Shown here: positions 59,197-64,000 of the stretch, in pieces
Layout: the number at the start of each line of letters is the position of its first letter
How positions within the stretch are numbered: position 1 is the stretch's first letter
Source: Phycisphaerales bacterium
GTDB lineage: Bacteria; Planctomycetota; Phycisphaerae; Phycisphaerales; UBA1924
Direction: 5' to 3'
Assembly (NCBI GenBank): GCA_020846975.1
Contig: JADLCX010000059.1
Location: forward strand, 1 to 64,000
DNA: 64,000 nucleotides
Program-made: the position numbers and the translations under genes
Notes under the pieces: model-generated
What the model was told of the DNA's origin: nothing
The model's input: the letters and a program-made list of their open reading frames with translations, nothing else
Database searches by the model: none

Positions 59197-60627
59197 ATGG
59201 CCGCAACCCCGGGCTTGACTCCGGATTCGTGGATTGGCCGCACGGCGGTCGAACCGGGTACTTTGGTCGATCCCCGGATGGCCTGGACCCGCCAGACACA
59301 AGCCCAGATCGATGACCTGTTCGCCCGGCAGCGGGCGGCCGACCCGTTCGGGCTGCGGCTGCACGTGTTCTTCGCCGCGGCGTACGCGTTTTTCGCGGCC
59401 TGGCCCACGACGTACGTGGATTGGGCCGGGCTGTGCCTGCTGGTGTGCTGGGCGGTGCGGATGCTCACGCACCATCGGATCCTCGGCCCCCTGGTGTGGG
59501 ACCCGGTGACGCGGCTGACGGTCGCGTGGGTCGCGTGGGTCGCGGTGAGCGGGCTGTGGTCGCGGGGCACGTGGTCGGATTGGGCCGCGGATGCGGGGTC
59601 GATCCGGTACGCGATCGCGCTGCCGCTGCTGTACCCGGTGATCGATCGGCGGGGCGTGGTGATCGCGGCGGCGGTCGCGGGGTTCGCGCTGGGCGAACTC
59701 TCGCAACTGGCGCACGCCGTGAGTGTTTGGGCGGGCCACGCGGGCGCGCTGTTCAACCGCGACCCGGCGCGGCTGTCGGGGTGGTGGGACCCGGTGGCGG
59801 GGGGCTCGATGCTGTGCGGCGGGCTGGGCGTGGTGTGTGGGCTGGCGATGTCGCGGGAGGCGTGGCCGGGGCTTGGCGCGCGGGCGTGGCGCCGGCTCCG
59901 CGTGGGCACGATGGTGATGATCCCGACGACGCTGGTGGCGATCATCGCGACGGGCACGCGCGGGGCGTGGATCGGCGCGGCGATGCTGTTGCCGCTCGCC
60001 GCGCTGGTGTTCCTGCTCCGCGAGCGCGGCACGTTCGGGCGGAGAATCGCCCTGCGGATCGCCGCGGCCGGGCTCGTGGTCGTGGCGGTCGGCGGCGCGG
60101 CGGTGGCGTTCTCGCCGGGGCTGCGGTCGCGCGTGGAGCGCGGGTACACGGAGGTCGCGCGAGTGTTCGAGCGCCGGGACTACGCCTCCGACACGGGCGC
60201 GCGCCTGGCGATGTGGGTGTGGGCGGGGCGGGCGTTTGCGCACAATCCGATCGCGGGCGTGGGCGCGGGCGGGTACCGCGCGTTCGCGGAATCGCGGGGC
60301 AAGGCCCCTGAACCGGACGGTTCCGGGCCGCTCCCGCTCCCGCTCCCGCACGCGCACGCCCACAGTTGGCCGCTGCACACGCTGGCGACGCTCGGGGTCG
60401 TGGGCGCGGGGGTGCTGGGCGCGCTGCTGGTGGCGGGCGCGTGGCCGCGACGCGGGGGCGGACCCGGCTCTCCGGGCGCGCCGCACGCGGCCGTGACGCT
60501 GGGGATCGCCGGGCTTGCGTTCGCGGGGCTGTTCGACACGATCCACGTCAATCAGCAGACCGCGAACCTGCTGTTCATCCTGCTCGCGCTGGGCGTGAAA
60601 CCCCGGCCGACGGACGGGCGAGAGTGA
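59197..60627 (+). CDS. O-antigen ligase/polymerase-like membrane protein
   Basis: 476 residues from the ATG at 59197; an ATG at 59278 is an equally good start. About ten hydrophobic helices. The large loop with LAMWVWAGRAFAHNPIAGVG and AGGYRAFAESRG plus PHAHAHSWPLHTLATLGVVG is the Wzy_C signature of O-antigen ligases (the His/Arg loop that contacts the lipid-linked glycan). IATGTRGAWIGAAML supplies the other conserved Arg. It is divergent from the coiled-coil protein, with a 193-bp control region between. Likely glycan transfer at the periplasmic face of the inner membrane; acceptor unknown. Confidence 0.85.
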   Translation: MAATPGLTPDSWIGRTAVEPGTLVDPRMAWTRQTQAQIDDLFARQRAADPFGLRLHVFFAAAYAFFAAWPTTYVDWAGLCLLVCWAVRMLTHHRILGPLVWDPVTRLTVAWVAWVAVSGLWSRGTWSDWAADAGSIRYAIALPLLYPVIDRRGVVIAAAVAGFALGELSQLAHAVSVWAGHAGALFNRDPARLSGWWDPVAGGSMLCGGLGVVCGLAMSREAWPGLGARAWRRLRVGTMVMIPTTLVAIIATGTRGAWIGAAMLLPLAALVFLLRERGTFGRRIALRIAAAGLVVVAVGGAAVAFSPGLRSRVERGYTEVARVFERRDYASDTGARLAMWVWAGRAFAHNPIAGVGAGGYRAFAESRGKAPEPDGSGPLPLPLPHAHAHSWPLHTLATLGVVGAGVLGALLVAGAWPRRGGGPGSPGAPHAAVTLGIAGLAFAGLFDTIHVNQQTANLLFILLALGVKPRPTDGRE

Positions 60628-60645
60628 ACCGGGCGCGCTCGCGCG

Positions 60646-61038
60646 TCAGTAGGACGCGATGAACGGCGCGAAGCGGATCACGATGAGGTACGTGGCCGCG
60701 CCCAGCAGGATCATCGCGATGACGATCTGCGCGGTCATGTAGATCACGTGCATCCAGTAGCGGTTGAGTTCCTGCATGCGCACGGCCTTGTAGACGACGG
60801 CGACGCCGAAGGCCATGGGGACCAGCAAGAGGAACCAGCTCTCGTGAACGTTGATCGGGTCGATGAACGGTCGCCACGGAAGATCCGCGGCAGCGGGCGC
60901 GGCGGGAGCGCCCGGCGCGGGCGCCGCGCCGGTCTGGCCGGTGGCGCGCGGGATGAGCAGCACCACGCCCAGCGCGATGAGCGTGAACACCGCGAGGCGG
61001 AAGAGGCGGTTCAGGCGTTCGCGGCCGAGGAACTTCAC
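60646..61038 (-). CDS. Small membrane protein, unknown function
   Basis: 130 residues, three hydrophobic helices (LAVFTLIALGVVLLIPRATG; WFLLLVPMAFGVAVVYKAV; MTAQIVIAMILLGAATYLIV) with an Ala/Pro-rich exported loop. Its start overlaps the stop of the upstream gene by 4 bases (61035-61038), so the two are translationally coupled. I recognise no function. Confidence 0.72.
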   Translation of the reverse strand: MKFLGRERLNRLFRLAVFTLIALGVVLLIPRATGQTGAAPAPGAPAAPAAADLPWRPFIDPINVHESWFLLLVPMAFGVAVVYKAVRMQELNRYWMHVIYMTAQIVIAMILLGAATYLIVIRFAPFIASY

Positions 61039-61709
61039 GCGCGGATTCCTCCGACGGCCCTGCGGTTCCGGCGGAGTTGGCCCGCGTCGATGACCGCGAT
61101 CAGGTTCATGAACCCGGCGACGGTGCAGAACAGCGTGCCGAGCTCGTTGACGCGCCCGAGGCTGGAGATGTTGGGGGGGAACTCGCCCGGCCCGGCCTTG
61201 CGGAAGACCGGGACTGTGACCTTCACCTTGCGGCCGGCGGCGGGGTCGTCGATCTCGACCTGCGTGGTCGTGCGGGTCTCCTCGGGGCGGGCCGATCGCA
61301 TCGAGCCGCGGCGGGCCCGCACCAGGTCATCGGTCTTGCGCAGGTTGCTCACCGAGGCGGGGTCGAGGGCCTTGAAGTGGTTCTGATGGATGTAGTCGGT
61401 CCCGAAGGCGACCGGCCCTGCCAGCGCCTGGCCGAGGAACCAGAAGAAGTTCTCCCGCTTGTCCACGCAGTCGATGCCGCCGACGAACAGACCCCCTGCA
61501 AACAGGCCGAACACCCCCCCGGCGATCAGGATGGCGCGTCGGGTGTAGCCGAGGAAAAGGTGCCCGGCACCCGGCACGAGCCATGCCAGGACTGCGGCGA
61601 TGGGCTGGAGCGGGCCCGGCGGCATCGAGGCCGGGCGCGCCGCCGCGGCGGATCGGACGGACGCCGCCTGGGCAGCGGGTGCGGATGTTGGAGAGAGGTT
61701 CGTCATCAA
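61035..61709 (-). CDS. DUF6677-like membrane protein
   Basis: 224 residues. After an Ala-rich head, PLQPIAAVLAWLVPGAGHLF followed by LGYTRRAILIAGGVFGLFAG matches the opening of small planctomycete membrane proteins that I recall as DUF6677. A soluble part follows (VRARRGSMRSARPEETRTTT ... VTVPVF), then a last hydrophobic segment (LFCTVAGFMNLIAVID). Function unknown. It forms a coupled pair with the 130-residue membrane protein. Confidence 0.7.
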   Translation of the reverse strand: MMTNLSPTSAPAAQAASVRSAAAARPASMPPGPLQPIAAVLAWLVPGAGHLFLGYTRRAILIAGGVFGLFAGGLFVGGIDCVDKRENFFWFLGQALAGPVAFGTDYIHQNHFKALDPASVSNLRKTDDLVRARRGSMRSARPEETRTTTQVEIDDPAAGRKVKVTVPVFRKAGPGEFPPNISSLGRVNELGTLFCTVAGFMNLIAVIDAGQLRRNRRAVGGIRA

Positions 61710-62199
61710 GAGCGGTCCGACGCGGCCGCGGCGGATTTTCCACTATCGCTCAGACGCTTTACACCCGAAGAGTGGGGGTTGACAGGACCGGACGGGCGAG
61801 TAGTGTACGCGCTTGACGGTCGGGCGAACCCCTTTGGTCGGTCTGGTTCGCCGGTTCTCGGCGGACGGGCGACGGGATGGATGATCGGGTCGGGCAACGC
61901 CCGCGGTCTCGGCGGCGGACTCAGAGAGTCGGGATCGGTCCCGAAACGGCGAGGGGAATTCGCGGCGCGGCGTGGATCAGTGCACGCGGGATCCGCGAAC
62001 CGGCGGCGTTGGGCGACGACGGATTGCCAAGGGGCCGGGGGAGGGGGGTTGACATCGTGCGATTGCGTGCGAACAAGGGGGTGTGAAAACGTTGGTCGCG
62101 GAATCGGGCGGGGCGGGGATGAGTTCGATCCAATCCGGGTGGCGGCGGGGACAGGTCATGGGGCGGGGCAACACGAACAGCAAGCCGGGGACAGCAAAC
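61710..62199. other. Gene-free stretch
   Basis: About 490 bp without a convincing gene, upstream of the Asp-rich protein. Codons in frame with that protein extend back to 62083 (ATG) but their composition is not persuasive. TTGACA occurs at 61779-61784 and TTGACATCG at about 62049, either of which could be a -35 element; no matching -10 is clear. Confidence 0.4.
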
Positions 62200-62526
62200 A
62201 TGGTCAAGAACATCATCGAAGCGGCGGGGACGGGTGAGGCATGGATGGAAGACACGTCGTGCGGGTGCGCGGTGCTGGATGCGCCGGCGCACGGCCGCGC
62301 CGACGTTGCGGCCTGGCCGGTCTGTGACGACGGCAAGAAGTACGACGACGACGACGCGGACTCGGACGATGACGAAGAGTCGGGACTTGACGATGCTGAC
62401 GAAAACGAGGAGGGGGCAGACGGCGACGACGAGTTCGACGACGAAGACGACGACATCTTCGACGATGAGGACGAGGACGATGACCTCGACGCCGATGTAG
62501 ACGACGACGAGGACGACGAGTTCTGA
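62200..62526 (+). CDS. Small protein with extreme Asp/Glu tail
   Basis: 108 residues from the ATG at 62200; in-frame ATGs at 62119 and 62083 are alternatives. The first 45 residues look ordinary (MVKNIIEAAGTGEAWMEDTS, CGCAVLDAP). From about 45 to the end nearly every residue is Asp or Glu (DDDDADSDDDEESGLDD and similar), ending DDEDDEF. No signal peptide. Such tails bind basic proteins or divalent metals elsewhere; here the function is unknown. The GAC/GAG-rich DNA is slippage-prone. Confidence 0.6.
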   Translation: MVKNIIEAAGTGEAWMEDTSCGCAVLDAPAHGRADVAAWPVCDDGKKYDDDDADSDDDEESGLDDADENEEGADGDDEFDDEDDDIFDDEDEDDDLDADVDDDEDDEF

Positions 62527-62643
62527 GTCGCTCGGGATCGAGAGCCTTCGGGCGGCCGGAGTTCGGCCGGTGCGGGAGGCGGTGTTTCCGGGCGATCAGG
62601 GGCCGCGCGAGTCCGCGCCGTCCGCATCGCTGGGAGGCACCCG

Positions 62644-63147
62644 ATGAACAAGCACACCGGCAACGGTAAGGACAGGACCAGCAAGGCCGCGAACACCGAC
62701 GGTCCGGGCGATTCGCCCGAGTCGTGGGGGGGCGGCGGCGTGATCGACCGTCGATGCGGGCTGGATCGGCGCGAGATCGCCGAGCGTCTGGGCCGGCGCG
62801 AAGACGAGAGCAAGGAGAGCGGGAACGCGGCCACGGGGCTGGAGCGGCGTCGCGGCCCGGGCCGGCGGCGGACCGATTTCACCAAGAGCGCCGAAGAGGG
62901 GGAGATGACGACCGAGCAGTTCCTGTTCATCCTCGCGATCGAGAGCTTCAAGAAGGCCAACGGCAAGATGTTCCCGACGTGGACGGATGTGCTCGAGGTC
63001 ATCCGCAAGCTGGGATACCGCAAGACCATGCACAGCGAACTGAGCATCCGCGGCGCGGAGGACTGGCGCGAGCCTTCGGATGCGCCCTCGGGCGTGCACG
63101 CCAAGCCGGGCCATCCGGAGGATGAGTGGCAGCGCGAAGCGGCGTGA
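62644..63147 (+). CDS. Hypothetical protein, conserved-looking C-terminal domain
   Basis: 167 residues. The ATG at 62644 follows GGGAGG. The head (1-85) is polar and Arg/Glu-rich with a repeated RRxGLxRR pattern (DRRCGLDRREIAERLGRRED; LERRRGPGRRRTDF). Residues 86-135 read like a folded helical domain (EMTTEQFLFILAIESFKKAN followed by MFPTWTDVLEVIRKLGYRK). No TM helix. I do not recognise a named family. Confidence 0.7.
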   Translation: MNKHTGNGKDRTSKAANTDGPGDSPESWGGGGVIDRRCGLDRREIAERLGRREDESKESGNAATGLERRRGPGRRRTDFTKSAEEGEMTTEQFLFILAIESFKKANGKMFPTWTDVLEVIRKLGYRKTMHSELSIRGAEDWREPSDAPSGVHAKPGHPEDEWQREAA

Positions 63148-63395
63148 AGCCGCGGCGCGGCGCGGTGAGGTTGAGTCCCAAGCCGCCCCGTCGGTGCGCG
63201 ACGGGCGGAGCGGCCCGCGACCGAGACCTCTCGGCCGCTTGAAAGACCCGCGCGGCGGATGAGGGGCCGCGACGGGCGAACGCTTCCATCAAGAGTGCGG
63301 TCGGCGGCGCGGGTTCTGACAGCGCGGGCGAGAATCACCCGCTGTCCGCGGCGTGCGGCGCGGCGGGTGACCACCCATCCCGGGCGCGGGTCGGA

Positions 63396-64000
63396 TCAGA
63401 GACCCTCTTCGATCAGCGGCTTCATCGCGAAGGCCTCGAGGAGCGCGGTCTCGACGGCGGGCAGGCACCAGTTGTCCTGGTTGACGAAGAAGATGTGGTC
63501 GCGGTAGGGAGCGCGGAGGCGTTCGAGCACGCCGTCGGCCAGCAGGTTGGGACGTGCGATCGGCATGGAGTGGCCCCAGCGCGACAGGCGGATCTGGCTC
63601 ACATCGCGGCGTGCCAGCCCGAGCAGGTTGAGGATCAGGTCCAGTTCCGGGCCGATCAAGGTCGCGAAATCGTTGAAGCCGTGATCGAAGAGGACATCGA
63701 ACCGGCCGCTCGCGTAGGGGAGCGGCCAGTAGAGCGTGAGCACGCCCTTGGGCGAGACGGCGCGGCGGGTGAAATCGCCGCGGACGGCGTCGATCACGCG
63801 CTTGAAGTGGCCGGGGTCGATGCTGTTGGCCAGGGCATCCGGGAACAGGCCGTCCTTGAGCAGGAACAGGTCGTAGAAGTCGCGGCGGATGGGTCGGGTC
63901 AGCAGGACGTTGGCGACGACGTAGGCCGCGGTGTGAACGTCGTAGGAGAGCTCGAAGCGTTCGGGGTCGTCGTTTCGCCAGTTGTGGATGAGGTGTCGGG
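63396..64000 (-). CDS. C-terminal part of a flavin/NAD(P)-dependent oxidoreductase-like protein (5' end outside window)
   Basis: The frame is open from the window edge at 64000 to the stop at 63396 (about 200 residues visible), so it is the 3' part of a longer gene. Visible parts: LSYDVHTAAYVVANVLLTRP, FYDLFLLKDGLFPDALANS, then LSRWGHSMPIARPNLLADG and HIFFVNQDNWCLPAVETALL. The last segment resembles the FAD-contacting C-terminal loop (G/Q-D-x-W-x-x-P-A-x-E-x-A) of amine-oxidase-like enzymes. An internal ATG at 63797 is not the true start. Assignment is tentative, as the nucleotide-binding N-terminus is not in view. Confidence 0.6.
   Translation of the reverse strand, partial: RHLIHNWRNDDPERFELSYDVHTAAYVVANVLLTRPIRRDFYDLFLLKDGLFPDALANSIDPGHFKRVIDAVRGDFTRRAVSPKGVLTLYWPLPYASGRFDVLFDHGFNDFATLIGPELDLILNLLGLARRDVSQIRLSRWGHSMPIARPNLLADGVLERLRAPYRDHIFFVNQDNWCLPAVETALLEAFAMKPLIEEGL

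Overview
The window is a high-GC chromosomal segment of a planctomycete, most likely of the Phycisphaerae/Phycisphaerales. The pointers are: secreted proteins ending in a dockerin-like VQDLFDFLAAYFAGC tail, an ECF sigma factor beside a Ser/Thr kinase with a C-terminal helical-repeat region, membrane proteins with CGYDLxGLxxxxxCPECG zinc ribbons, a squalene-hopene cyclase, a Rho factor with a Gly-rich insert, and many small dispersed palindromic repeats. I see no rRNA, tRNA or CRISPR array. Taxon and most product names are inferences from motifs, since no search was possible. Layout: (1) 0.3-3.7 kb is a chromosome-partition locus. parB lies divergent from a NUDIX hydrolase and a histidine kinase, and those two genes carry five copies of a 16-bp palindrome that looks like a GC-rich parS. 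The 3' end of parB is duplicated downstream. (2) 3.7-8 kb holds a two-gene membrane module of lower G+C with a predicted periplasmic-binding-type sensor, followed by a lipoprotein gene and two clusters of palindromic tandem repeats. (3) 10.3-33.6 kb is dominated by large exported proteins (Ig/FN3 protein, BNR/Asp-box propeller, metzincin protease, three others), all with the same dockerin-like tail. Between them lie rho, a beheaded paralogue, a Ser/Thr kinase and its ECF sigma factor. (4) 33.7-45.3 kb holds squalene-hopene cyclase, an HTH/membrane protein, a type II restriction-modification pair of the XcyI/Cfr9I type, a DUF2071 protein, a small operon with a C-terminally anchored secreted protein, an exosortase-like membrane protein and a thioredoxin-like lipoprotein, and three tandem zinc-ribbon membrane proteins. 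(5) 45.4-50.5 kb is a compact phage-derived or domesticated island: XRE/S24 repressor, operator region, HTH protein, ABC-type ATPase, GNAT acetyltransferase and large terminase. The ATPase plus acetyltransferase resemble a split COG2401/Mom-type pair and are the best candidate for an undescribed system. (6) 50.8-64 kb holds a second ECF sigma/kinase pair whose kinase is broken next to terC, then mtfA, a GlsB/YeaQ protein, an M20 amidohydrolase, an iron-type solute-binding protein, a long coiled-coil membrane protein, an O-antigen-ligase-like protein, small planctomycete membrane proteins, two hypotheticals and the 3' part of a flavin-oxidoreductase-like gene cut by the window edge.
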